64,000 nt of DNA from Roseivirga sp. UBA6052 (GTDB lineage: Bacteria > Bacteroidota > Bacteroidia > Cytophagales > Cyclobacteriaceae), in assembly GCA_002427755.1 (NCBI GenBank), contig DIYO01000009.1:1119296-1183295 (forward strand). Direction: 5' to 3'. Position 1 is the first letter of the stretch; each line of letters starts with the position of its first letter. This document shows positions 24,478-32,598 of the stretch, one piece after another. The position numbers were made by a program, and so were the translations under genes. The notes beneath the pieces were generated by a model. The model was given only the letters and a program-made list of their open reading frames with translations. It ran no database searches and was not told the DNA's origin.

Positions 24478-24679
24478 CTTTCCACTTAATATCTTCAATG
24501 ATTTTGATTGCCATCAGTACTGAGTCTTGGCTAACGTTTACTTCAATATTACCGAATTTGTAAGCTGTATCTTGTTTATTGATAATAACCGCCTGAATGC
24601 CCCTATGAGCCAAAACGTTTTTCACAATGTCGGCTTGGTAAAGTTGTGTGGTAGTAAATACGGTTTGCCAGCTATTCAC
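24470..24679 (-). CDS. DUF2007-family small protein
   Basis: This 69-residue soluble protein matches the DUF2007 family, often described as putative signal transducers: WQTVFTTTQLYQADIVKNVLAHRGIQAVIINKQD, then a strand-rich end. No enzymatic function is known to me. It starts with GTG, which overlaps the CPBP protease stop by 8 bases (GTGAATAG), and its own stop overlaps the cdsA start by 8. The three genes must be translated together. Confidence 0.82.
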   Translation of the reverse strand: MNSWQTVFTTTQLYQADIVKNVLAHRGIQAVIINKQDTAYKFGNIEVNVSQDSVLMAIKIIEDIKWKDE

Positions 24680-25604
24680 TTGAGATGGAATTTCCTGCGC
24701 TCAGTTTCTTGAAGAAAACCATTAAAAGAACAAATACCAACAGCCCTCCTATAGATATCAGTACTGGAACATTTTCTGTTTCATCAAGATTTGTAGTCGT
24801 AGCATAGGCTATTATCACTGCTATTCCATTATTAGCAATGTGAGCAATGATAGCGTACCACAAGCTTCCTGACCATACATAGAGATAACCAAAAAGTGCT
24901 CCTAATAACATTCTAGGGAATAAACCATAAAATTGAAGGTGAATAGCTGAGAAAAGAAATGCCGAGACCCATATAGCTACATGTACGTTTTTCGTCCATT
25001 TATGCAGACTGTTTTGAAGTACGCCTCTAAATAGAAATTCTTCTCCAATTCCAGGTAAAATTGATATAGCAATCAAGCCCACCATAAATTCAGGGAAATT
25101 CTGGAAGTCGGTAAATTTTTCGGTTGTTTCGGCTAGTTGGCGTTCTAATTCCTTCGCCCATTCCTCAAAGCCACTCATGAATTCAGGTAATACAATGTTC
25201 GTATTCCATTCAATAACATAGGCGTTCACAAACATGAATGAGAAGGTACCGAGTACCGTTATGATGGCCAATTTTGGGTCGATACCCGTTATACTGAGCT
25301 GCTCAAATTTCTTCTTGGCAAAGAGTCTCAAATAGAACCAAGGCGTAACAAAGGTGAAAACTACGGTGTAAAGTACTTGTGAGAGTAATACTTCTGTCAG
25401 GCTTAGGTAATCATAAAGCGAATTAGGGTTATCACCAAACTCTTGAATTGACAATCCATTAATTATGGCTAAGACTGCTGCTACCAATCCAGCAACAAAT
25501 TGCCCAATAAAAAAGCCTGCCAGGAGCAAGCCAAATACAATTAATGTAGATGCAACACCTGTAAATTCTCCAGAAACATCTACCCCTCTACCAAGTTTTG
25601 ACAT
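24672..25604 (-). CDS. CPBP-family intramembrane metalloprotease
   Basis: A 310-residue polytopic membrane protein with the CPBP (CAAX protease and bacteriocin-processing) motifs: GIGEEFLFRGVLQ (EExxxR, near residue 195), the following AFLFSAIHLQF with the second-motif His, and the HIANNG third motif. Substrates of these bacterial enzymes are mostly unknown; roles in peptide processing or immunity to bacteriocins have been shown for some. It is first gene of the CPBP-DUF2007-cdsA unit and divergent from dusB, with 35 bases between starts. Confidence 0.88.
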   Translation of the reverse strand: MSKLGRGVDVSGEFTGVASTLIVFGLLLAGFFIGQFVAGLVAAVLAIINGLSIQEFGDNPNSLYDYLSLTEVLLSQVLYTVVFTFVTPWFYLRLFAKKKFEQLSITGIDPKLAIITVLGTFSFMFVNAYVIEWNTNIVLPEFMSGFEEWAKELERQLAETTEKFTDFQNFPEFMVGLIAISILPGIGEEFLFRGVLQNSLHKWTKNVHVAIWVSAFLFSAIHLQFYGLFPRMLLGALFGYLYVWSGSLWYAIIAHIANNGIAVIIAYATTTNLDETENVPVLISIGGLLVFVLLMVFFKKLSAGNSISSE

Positions 25605-25608
25605 AATG

Positions 25609-25622
25609 GCGTAAATTTACGC
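25609..25622. promoter_or_regulatory. Perfect palindrome between divergent CPBP protease and dusB
   Basis: GCGTAAATTTACGC is a perfect 14-base palindrome. Its core TAAATTTA resembles the Bacteroidota -7 element TAnnTTTG on both strands, so it may serve both genes or bind a regulator. Confidence 0.4.
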
Positions 25623-25639
25623 GAATTTTCGAAAGCGCT

Positions 25640-26635
25640 TTGGTTAAGATAGGAAACATAGAGGTAGGAGAATTTCCATTGTTGTTGGCACCAATGGAAG
25701 ATGTAAGTGACCCACCATTCCGTGCAGTTTGCAAGGAAAATGGTGCAGATTTAATGTATACGGAGTTTATTTCTTCAGAAGGATTAATACGTCACGCAGA
25801 AAAGAGTGTTCAGAAGCTAGATATCTACGATTATGAGCGCCCAATTGGTATCCAGATTTTTGGTGATAAGATTGAATCTATGCGCCAAGCAGCTGAGATT
25901 GCAGAAAAGGCGCAGCCTGAAATAGTTGACATTAATTATGGCTGTCCAGTTAAAAAAGTAGCTTGTAAGGGTGCTGGAGCAGGTATTTTGTTAGACCTGC
26001 CTAAGATGCAGAAAATGACAGAAGAGATTGTCAAGCAAGTGAGTTTACCCGTTACTGTTAAAACCAGATTGGGTTGGGATGATAGTACTATTCAGATTGT
26101 AGAGGTTGCCAAACGACTTCAGGATGTGGGTATTCAGGCTTTAACCATACACGGTCGTACAAGAAAGCAGATGTACAAAGGGCAAGCTGACTGGACAAAG
26201 ATTGCCGAAGTTAAGAACCACCAGGATATACATATTCCAATTTTTGGTAACGGAGATATTGATTCACCTGAAAAAGCATTGGAGTATAGAAACACGTATG
26301 GTGTAGATGGCATTATGATCGGCCGTGCCGCCATTGGTTACCCTTGGATTTTCAATGAAATCAAACATTACTTCGAAACAGGAGAAAAATTACCTGTCCC
26401 TACATTAAAAGAAAGGGTAGATGTCGCCAAGAGACATTTGAAATTCTCTCTTGAATGGAAAGGTGAGAAGCAAGGTATCTTTGAAATGAGAAGACATTAC
26501 ACCAACTACTTTAGAGGTATTCGTGATTTTAAACCCTACAGGACCAGACTTGTAGAGTCTATGGATTCCAACGAGCTTTTTGGTTTACTCGATGAGATTG
26601 AGTACGCGTTCGAAGGGGCCTACGCCATGGCATAA
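25640..26635 (+). CDS. dusB: tRNA-dihydrouridine synthase
   Basis: Dus enzymes reduce specific uridines in the D-loop of tRNA with FMN and NADPH. The 331-residue protein has the FMN-site start LAPMEDVSDPPFR, DINYGCPVKKVACKGAGAG with the catalytic Cys, TVKTRLGW, TIHGRTRKQMYKG and IFGNGDI / GIMIGRAAIG. No ATG lies upstream of the FMN-binding strand: the start must be TTG 25640, since the next ATG would remove LAP of the active site. Dus subtype B is chosen by resemblance only. It is followed by an exporter gene 54 bases on. Confidence 0.92.
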   Translation: MVKIGNIEVGEFPLLLAPMEDVSDPPFRAVCKENGADLMYTEFISSEGLIRHAEKSVQKLDIYDYERPIGIQIFGDKIESMRQAAEIAEKAQPEIVDINYGCPVKKVACKGAGAGILLDLPKMQKMTEEIVKQVSLPVTVKTRLGWDDSTIQIVEVAKRLQDVGIQALTIHGRTRKQMYKGQADWTKIAEVKNHQDIHIPIFGNGDIDSPEKALEYRNTYGVDGIMIGRAAIGYPWIFNEIKHYFETGEKLPVPTLKERVDVAKRHLKFSLEWKGEKQGIFEMRRHYTNYFRGIRDFKPYRTRLVESMDSNELFGLLDEIEYAFEGAYAMA

Positions 26636-26689
26636 ATAAAACTCGGAACAGATGAACAAAAACTCTACTTTTGGGCTTTTCGAAAAGTA

Positions 26690-27580
26690 GTGAAAAGTAC
26701 AAAGGTCTATTCTTGGGTAATACTTATCGTATTAGCACTTATTTGGGGCTCTTCTTTTATTCTCATAAAGAAGGGTTTAGAGGTGTATTCTGCAGGAGAG
26801 GTGGGTGCCATGAGAATTGTGGCTGCGGCAATTTTCTTGTTACCGGTGGCCATTTCTCATTTACCGAAAATCGATCGTAAGTATATAAAGCTTCTCTTTG
26901 GTGTGGGCTTGCTAGGTACTTTTATTCCCGCATTTTTATTTGCGATTGGCCAAACTAGATTAGACAGTGGTGTAACTGGAGTGCTGAATGGTCTGGTGCC
27001 AATTTTTGTACTTATCGTTGGTGCTACCTTCTTCAAACAGAAATTCGAAAAGTCTAAGTATTTAGGTGTCTTGCTCGCATTTGTTGGTACAAGCATACTT
27101 GTAACCAGTGGTGCAGAGGGTTTTGGTAGTTTTAATTACTATGTCATTTTTATTGTAGTGGCAACGGCCTGTTATGGCACTAATCTAAATTTGATCAAGT
27201 ACTATTTGGGTGATCTAAAGGCGCTTGTTATAACTGCGATTAGCGTTGCCTTGGTAGGGCCAATTGCAGCTGTTTATCTTTTTGCAGGTACACCATTTAT
27301 TGACACTTTGACTAATGAGCCAGGAGCACTTAGGGCGCTTGGATATGTTGCGCTATTGGGTGTAATGAGTACTTCTGTGGCATTGGTATTATTCAACAAG
27401 CTAGTTCAGATTACCACGCCAATTTTCTCAAGCATGGTTACCTATCTTATTCCAATAGTTGCTATTACGTGGGGCTTGATAGATGGTGAAAAACTAATGC
27501 TAGGCCAAATCTTAGGAATTTTAGCTATTCTATTGGGTATTATAATCACTAACAGAAAAAAGAAACCTGCTACCAACTAA
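26690..27580 (+). CDS. EamA-family (DMT) exporter
   Basis: This 296-residue inner-membrane protein has ten hydrophobic segments arranged as two EamA repeats (ILIVLALIWGSSFILIKKGLEVYS... and GSFNYYVIFIVVATACYGTNLNL...), the usual build of drug/metabolite transporters that export amino acids or other small molecules. The substrate is unknown. It starts with GTG at 26690. The last 11 bases overlap the convergent nuclease-fold gene. Confidence 0.86.
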   Translation: MKSTKVYSWVILIVLALIWGSSFILIKKGLEVYSAGEVGAMRIVAAAIFLLPVAISHLPKIDRKYIKLLFGVGLLGTFIPAFLFAIGQTRLDSGVTGVLNGLVPIFVLIVGATFFKQKFEKSKYLGVLLAFVGTSILVTSGAEGFGSFNYYVIFIVVATACYGTNLNLIKYYLGDLKALVITAISVALVGPIAAVYLFAGTPFIDTLTNEPGALRALGYVALLGVMSTSVALVLFNKLVQITTPIFSSMVTYLIPIVAITWGLIDGEKLMLGQILGILAILLGIIITNRKKKPATN

Positions 27581-28406
27581 ACTTGGTAACCAAAGGATAG
27601 TGATCTGAAGGATAAAAGTATTGCTTGCTCTTCCATCTGTCGATTTCAAAACTGTTAAGCTTCAGTCCTGAGGTTGGGTCGTAAAATATGTAATCTATTC
27701 TAGGGCAATGACTGCCACCATTATAACCGTGATAAGTACACCCTTCCAGTTCGTCTCCTGAGTAAGTATCGGTAAAGAATTCCTTAATCCTTTTGATCAC
27801 GTCATCGTCCTTTGTCACGTTAAAACCACCTAGCAATATTGTGGGCATTTGTTCCGCTTCAGTCATCATGGTTCTAAGAATAAGTTCAGTGCTTCTTATT
27901 CTACTATTTTGTGATCTGTGATCCAGCAGCGTATTCAGTAGCCTTAGTTTTTTGCCCGACTGTTTGTTCTTTAGAATTACTTGTGTGGCTATTCTGGGTA
28001 AGGTATTGCCCCAGCTTTTTGTTGCAGGTTGATCGGGTATATCACTCAGCCAAAAGGTTGTATGATCTTCAACAGACCACATCTTTTTGTTGTAGAAAAC
28101 GGCATGTGCTGGGCCATCATCATCTTCCAGCGTTCTTGACCGATAAACAACATCTAAATCCTTAACCTTTTTAAGAATTTCTCTGAATTGAAGAGGGTCT
28201 CCTTCTTGAGTAGCAATTATTCCATCTTTATATCGATCGAATACGGTGAAAACACGATCTCTTCTGCTTTTCCACTTGTTTTCGCCATCACCAGGCGTGC
28301 CGTATCTGATGTTCAAAGAAACCACCTGAATTTCTTCTTGCGCGAAAGATTCCAGCCCAAAAACCAGAATAGATAAAAGACAAATGGTGATTAAACGTGT
28401 TCGCAC
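27570..28406 (-). CDS. Exported endonuclease/exonuclease/phosphatase-fold protein, catalytic residues altered
   Basis: A signal peptide (TRLITICLLSILVFGLESFA) is followed by an EEP-fold domain of about 255 residues: VVSLNIRYGTPGDGENKW, the metal Glu in IATQEG, DYIFYD and the terminal SDHYPL. Family members cleave phosphodiesters or phosphomonoesters. Two usually fixed motifs are changed here: NTHLDH reads NTLLDH, and GDFN reads GGFN, which removes the catalytic His and Asp. The fold looks intact, so the protein may bind rather than cut. It overlaps the convergent exporter gene by 11 bases. Confidence 0.82.
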   Translation of the reverse strand: MRTRLITICLLSILVFGLESFAQEEIQVVSLNIRYGTPGDGENKWKSRRDRVFTVFDRYKDGIIATQEGDPLQFREILKKVKDLDVVYRSRTLEDDDGPAHAVFYNKKMWSVEDHTTFWLSDIPDQPATKSWGNTLPRIATQVILKNKQSGKKLRLLNTLLDHRSQNSRIRSTELILRTMMTEAEQMPTILLGGFNVTKDDDVIKRIKEFFTDTYSGDELEGCTYHGYNGGSHCPRIDYIFYDPTSGLKLNSFEIDRWKSKQYFYPSDHYPLVTKFSW

Positions 28407-28482
28407 GTCATAAATGTGCGAAAGGATTGGTGTATTGTCAATAAATAGTTGTCACTAACAACATAAATAGGGCGGAGTTCTA

Positions 28483-28671
28483 CTATTTTTTGTGTTTGAG
28501 TCTATTAATGGCTTCAAAGCCAAAACCCATGGCGATACCAACACCTATTCCAATGGCTATGTTTCCCATGGCCAAGCCTATGCCAACACCAATGGCGATG
28601 CCAGTACCAATACCTAAGCCTCTGGGTCTTCTAGGGTAATCATCTTGTACCTCTTCTTCAGTCTCCTTCAT
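28483..28671 (-). CDS. Small glycine-repeat membrane protein
   Basis: The 62-residue protein has a charged N-terminus (MKETEEEVQDDYPRRPRG), a hydrophobic Gly/Ile/Ala-rich centre in which GIG-x-GIA is repeated, and a basic end (NRLKHKK). The spacing of glycines every four residues suggests glycine-zipper helices that pack in the membrane. I do not recognise a family. It lies 27 bases after the DinB-like gene on the same strand and may be co-transcribed. Confidence 0.55.
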   Translation of the reverse strand: MKETEEEVQDDYPRRPRGLGIGTGIAIGVGIGLAMGNIAIGIGVGIAMGFGFEAINRLKHKK

Positions 28672-28698
28672 TGGTTATGAAGATAGGTATAATCGAGA

Positions 28699-29268
28699 TT
28701 ATTGAATGATGGCTTTTTTAATTCTTTTAAGTTGGACCATATGCCTTTCGGCATGCCCGAGCAGAAATCTGTAAGCATCACCAAGTCTTAGTTTCACCAT
28801 TGGACCAAGAGCCGTTGCCACTTTGGTTCTGGTTATATCATAGCTTTCGGAAAGCTTTATGAGTTCGATTAATCTACTATGAACTTGTATAAACTCGTTT
28901 AAAGTATTATCCATATCAAGCATTTCTATTGGATTCATAGACCTGAATGTTTGAATTGGTCTACGAACCTCTCCATTAGAATTAGGAGAGATTAATCGTG
29001 TAAACATGTCTCCTTTCCAGTTAGATACAAACACATCTCCATTTCTGCCTGGTGCATTACGGTCTAGAACTTTTTCTATGTTTACTACATACACTTGTGC
29101 CGCAATAGACATGTGTTTTAGGCATTGTAGTATGCTCCATTTATCAGGAGCCTCAGGCATGTTGAGTTGCTGTTTGCTCAATCCATCTATTAGGTTTTTA
29201 GTGTCTTGAATAATATGCTCGAAACCTTCAACAGAGTTCTTGATATGTAAATGCTTTTCAATTTTCAT
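28699..29268 (-). CDS. DinB-like metal-binding protein
   Basis: This 189-residue protein fits the DinB/YfiT-like four-helix bundle (DinB_2), with the helix MPEAPDKWSILQCLKHMSIAA giving the first metal His and GHAERHMVQLKRI at the end giving the other two. Such proteins act as metal-dependent thiol transferases or have unknown roles. I take ATG 29268 (MKIEKHLHIK) as the start; the frame stays open to 29310. It lies 67 bases after a Crp-like regulator gene on the same strand, so the regulator may act on it. Confidence 0.78.
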   Translation of the reverse strand: MKIEKHLHIKNSVEGFEHIIQDTKNLIDGLSKQQLNMPEAPDKWSILQCLKHMSIAAQVYVVNIEKVLDRNAPGRNGDVFVSNWKGDMFTRLISPNSNGEVRRPIQTFRSMNPIEMLDMDNTLNEFIQVHSRLIELIKLSESYDITRTKVATALGPMVKLRLGDAYRFLLGHAERHMVQLKRIKKAIIQ

Positions 29269-29335
29269 GTTTTTGACCTTTTGTTGATGCAAACTTAAAG
29301 GGGAGCTCATTAAAGCTACTTGATATAGATCAAGT

Positions 29336-29920
29336 TCAGTCGCGAATCTTTGCCCTTAATCTTGAATAGGTTTCGGGACTCATTCCCAAGTAAGACGCTA
29401 AATGTTTTTGTGGAATACGCTGTATCACGTGTGGGCTTCTTGCGATAAGCTTTCTGTATTTTTCTTCTGCTGTATCAGCCAGTAAACCTCTAATGAATAA
29501 ACCCAACCCTATTAAAGCACTTTGATAAAACTTTCTAGCCCATCTTTCAAACTTAGGATTTAAGTCGAACAATGCTTCAAATTGATCATAACCTATTTTA
29601 AGGCCATAAGTGGGTTCAAGTGTTTCTAAAGTCCAATCAGATGGTTTTCGGGTTACGAACGAATCGTAGATTCCGCTGTAATCTCCGTCATAAGAAAAAC
29701 CAATATTGTATTCAGTTCCATCTGCATCAAAATAGCCCCTCATCAAACCTTTGTTCACATGATAGAAATACGGCTCTACTTGGTCGATTCTAGTAACCGT
29801 TTCTCCCTTGTCAAAAGAAAAAGGAATCCAGTTCATAGAAAACTGCTTCCATTCTTCTTCATCAAGCGCTACAAAGCGTTCAACCGAGGTTCTTAAAGAT
29901 TCTAAAGAGTTCACATACAC
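29336..29920 (-). CDS. Crp/Fnr-family transcriptional regulator
   Basis: The 194-residue protein has a cyclic-nucleotide-binding-like beta domain (residues 25-120, WIPFSFDKGETVTRIDQVEPYFYHVNKGLMRGYF) and a C-terminal helix-turn-helix (RIPQKHLASYLGMSPETYSRLRAKI). The short C-terminus ends directly after the recognition helix, as in many Bacteroidota Crp-like proteins. There are no cysteines for an Fnr-type iron-sulphur cluster, and the cAMP-contact residues are not clearly conserved, so the ligand is unknown. It precedes the DinB-like gene. Confidence 0.85.
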   Translation of the reverse strand: MYVNSLESLRTSVERFVALDEEEWKQFSMNWIPFSFDKGETVTRIDQVEPYFYHVNKGLMRGYFDADGTEYNIGFSYDGDYSGIYDSFVTRKPSDWTLETLEPTYGLKIGYDQFEALFDLNPKFERWARKFYQSALIGLGLFIRGLLADTAEEKYRKLIARSPHVIQRIPQKHLASYLGMSPETYSRLRAKIRD

Positions 29921-30118
29921 AAGTTAAAACAACTAACGGATAATCAAGAAAAGGGACCAGACTGATGGCTTAGCGATCATACAAATGTTTGTTTTTATAA
30001 CACTGTGTGTCCAAGAATGGGCAAAACTCTATCTCCAAAAGTGCCGAAACACTTAATCAAGTATGATTATTCAATCAGGCACTGAAATTGGAAGGATCAG
30101 CAGTATAAAACTCAAATC

Positions 30119-31855
30119 ATGAAATTTTTTTACAAGACAATTTTTATGCTTTTACCGGTGTTCTGCTGGTCTCAGCAAGTTGAAGTGAATGGAGCATATT
30201 CTGAAGAGGTCAGAGGTAAAGCCTTTGAATTGACTTCAGATTCACAAGTTACAATCTCAGGTAATGCGGGCATATTTGGAAAAGGGTGGGAGACCTTACT
30301 CTTCTATGCTTGGATAATTGATACGGAAACAAGAGAAGTAGTTTGGCACTGGCTCGATGAAGAAGGAACTATTAGGAGAGGAGACGGTGGAGATGACCAA
30401 GACTTGTTTGGACTAAGAGCAATTGATAAGAAACTGCAATTAGAAGAAGGTAAATATGAATTATACTTCGGAGGAGGTAGTGCTCAGAATATAGCTTGGA
30501 AGGATAGGGCAAATGATATAGACAGTTTTGGTGATTTAATGCATGTCATTTTCCGTTCTAGAAGAAGAACAGAATATAACCAACGCTATCAGCGAGAACT
30601 AGGAGTTGTAGTTTCTGCTCCTTCCCTTAGACCAATAAGCCTCAGCGATGCCATTAGTGAAAAACTCGAGAGTTCAATAGTTGCCTTTACGAGAACGGAA
30701 GAGAATGAAAAATTAGAATTTGGTTTTACACTTACAACTAAGACGAATTTAGACATCTATGCTGTTGGGGAGGGAGAGCGTAATGAAGCCTTTGATTATT
30801 TCTGGATTTATAATGCAGCCTCTCAAGAGCGCGTATTTGAAATGTCATACAAAAACAGTGACTATGCTGGTGGCGCATCCAAGAATATATCTACAAAACG
30901 AAGTATCAACTTAGAAGCAGGTAGTTACAAGGTTAGCTATGTCACAGATGATTCTCATGATTATGGAGGTTGGAATGCAATACCTCCTGATGACCCAGAA
31001 TTTTGGGGAGTAACCATTTGGCCAAGTTCCTCAACAGATGCCACCCATGTAGTTGAGTATAAGCAACCAAAGACAGGAACACCACTAGTAGATCTTAGCC
31101 GTGTAAGAAACAACGAACTTTTATCTCAAGGACTCAGAGTCAACAAGGAAGCCGAAGTACTAATTGTTTGTTATGGAGAAGAAGGTAACCGCAGAGATAT
31201 GGTTGACTATGGCTGGATCATAAATGCCGACACTAGAGAGATTGTCTGGGAGATGGATAGTTGGGATACTGAACATGCTGGCGGAGCAGAAAAAAATAGA
31301 TGGGTTAAAGAAAAGATAAGTCTAGAGCCCGGAAATTATGTTGTGTATTATTCATCTGATGGGTCGCATGCATACAGAAGTTGGAATTCAGCAAAACCTC
31401 GAGAGGAAGAAAAGTGGGGAATTCAGGTCTATCCGGTAAACGATTCAGCAATTGAAAAAATCGAAGTCGTTTCTCCAGAAGATCTTAAAAGTGAAAGCTT
31501 AATTGCTGACATATCGCTAGTTGGGAATAATGAAGTGATTCGGGAGCAATTTGAAATTGAAGAGGATACGGAAGTAGTCATTCTAGGACTCGGTGAAGGT
31601 GAGTATAATGAAATGTATGATTATGGATACATTCAAGATATAGAGACAGGTGATGTTGTTTACGAAATGCGATATGGAGATTCCAAACATGCAGGAGGAG
31701 CGAAGAAGAATAGAGAATTCAGAGAACGAATAGTCTTAGAAAAGGGTGCATATAGACTGGTATATAAATCGGATGACTCACATAGTTTTAAAAAGTGGAA
31801 TGCTGACCCACCTAGAAATTCTGAAGATTGGGGGATAAGAATTTTGAAGTATTAG
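30119..31855 (+). CDS. Secreted protein with four ~118-residue repeats, unknown family
   Basis: I do not recognise this 578-residue protein. A signal peptide (MKFFYKTIFMLLPVFCWSQ) is followed by four tandem repeats at about residues 21-150, 183-302, 322-439 and 460-578. The consensus has a leading strand, GEGE-x5-DYGWI, an ExVxEM strand, HAGGAxKN, IxLExGxYxVxYxSDDSHxYxxWNxxPP and WGIxIxP at the end. Repeats 2-4 are close; repeat 1 has diverged and carries an insertion. The spacing suggests a beta-sandwich repeated four times, probably a periplasmic or surface binding protein. No sorting signal or anchor is visible at the C-terminus, which ends on the repeat. It stands alone and overlaps the convergent TauE gene by 4 bases. 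Confidence 0.8.
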   Translation: MKFFYKTIFMLLPVFCWSQQVEVNGAYSEEVRGKAFELTSDSQVTISGNAGIFGKGWETLLFYAWIIDTETREVVWHWLDEEGTIRRGDGGDDQDLFGLRAIDKKLQLEEGKYELYFGGGSAQNIAWKDRANDIDSFGDLMHVIFRSRRRTEYNQRYQRELGVVVSAPSLRPISLSDAISEKLESSIVAFTRTEENEKLEFGFTLTTKTNLDIYAVGEGERNEAFDYFWIYNAASQERVFEMSYKNSDYAGGASKNISTKRSINLEAGSYKVSYVTDDSHDYGGWNAIPPDDPEFWGVTIWPSSSTDATHVVEYKQPKTGTPLVDLSRVRNNELLSQGLRVNKEAEVLIVCYGEEGNRRDMVDYGWIINADTREIVWEMDSWDTEHAGGAEKNRWVKEKISLEPGNYVVYYSSDGSHAYRSWNSAKPREEEKWGIQVYPVNDSAIEKIEVVSPEDLKSESLIADISLVGNNEVIREQFEIEEDTEVVILGLGEGEYNEMYDYGYIQDIETGDVVYEMRYGDSKHAGGAKKNREFRERIVLEKGAYRLVYKSDDSHSFKKWNADPPRNSEDWGIRILKY

Positions 31856-32598
31856 AAAAAGAATAGTTTGACAGCAAAGGCAAAGGCAGTGATCATCACA
31901 AAGTACCTAAGGTATTTGTCGTTGATCTTAGTGCTCCAACGGCTGGTTAGCCATCCACCGAGAGAGCTGCCTATTGCTAAAGCTATACCCAGCTCCCAAT
32001 TGATGAGATCGTAAAAGATAAATATCCCAATGGCAGACAAAGTATAAATCACTACAGATAGTGCCTTGATCATGTTGATCTTAACCATATCGAAACGGTG
32101 AATAAAAGCTAGAGAAGACATGATGAGGTAGCCTACGCCTGCTTGGATGAAGCCCCCATAAACCCCTATGCCAAAGAAGGCTATAAAGCCCAATATTTTA
32201 GACTTGGTATCCATCTTCTCATAACCAGTACCTGCTTTTTTATTGCCAAATACCATATAACCAATAATGAAGATTATGAGTATAGCCAAGATTTTATTGA
32301 AGGTTTCCCCTTTAATATCAACAGCGATAAATGATCCGAGTGCAGCACCGAACAATGCAACCACTCCTAGCCAAATGCCATAAGCTCCAATGTCTACTCC
32401 CTTGGATTTAAAACCCCTCATAGCGAAGAAAGCATTGAACCAAACCCCAATTCGATTGGTGGCATTGGCTACATTTGGCGGAAGGCCTAAGAATATGAGC
32501 AGCGGAAGCGTGAGCAGAGAACCACCACCTGCCAGTGTATTGATGATTCCCGCTAAAAATCCTACACCGAAGAGAATTAAAATTTCAGTTACATCCAC
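31852..32598 (-). CDS. TauE/SafE-family sulfite/anion exporter
   Basis: This 248-residue membrane protein has about eight hydrophobic segments and the family's two repeats, starting LFGVGFLAGIINTLAGGGSLLTLP and later FGIGVYGGFIQAGVGYLIM. Family members export sulfite, sulfoacetate or other organosulphur anions; the substrate here is unknown. Its ATG is directly after the stop of the MFS transporter gene upstream, so it belongs to the same unit. Whether it takes part in sugar use is unclear. Confidence 0.88.
   Translation of the reverse strand: MDVTEILILFGVGFLAGIINTLAGGGSLLTLPLLIFLGLPPNVANATNRIGVWFNAFFAMRGFKSKGVDIGAYGIWLGVVALFGAALGSFIAVDIKGETFNKILAILIIFIIGYMVFGNKKAGTGYEKMDTKSKILGFIAFFGIGVYGGFIQAGVGYLIMSSLAFIHRFDMVKINMIKALSVVIYTLSAIGIFIFYDLINWELGIALAIGSSLGGWLTSRWSTKINDKYLRYFVMITAFAFAVKLFFF

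Noticed and set aside
28483..28671. Bacteriocin or toxin for the glycine-rich 62-residue protein
   Set aside because: There is no leader cleavage site, immunity gene or transporter nearby; glycine-zipper membrane proteins are common.
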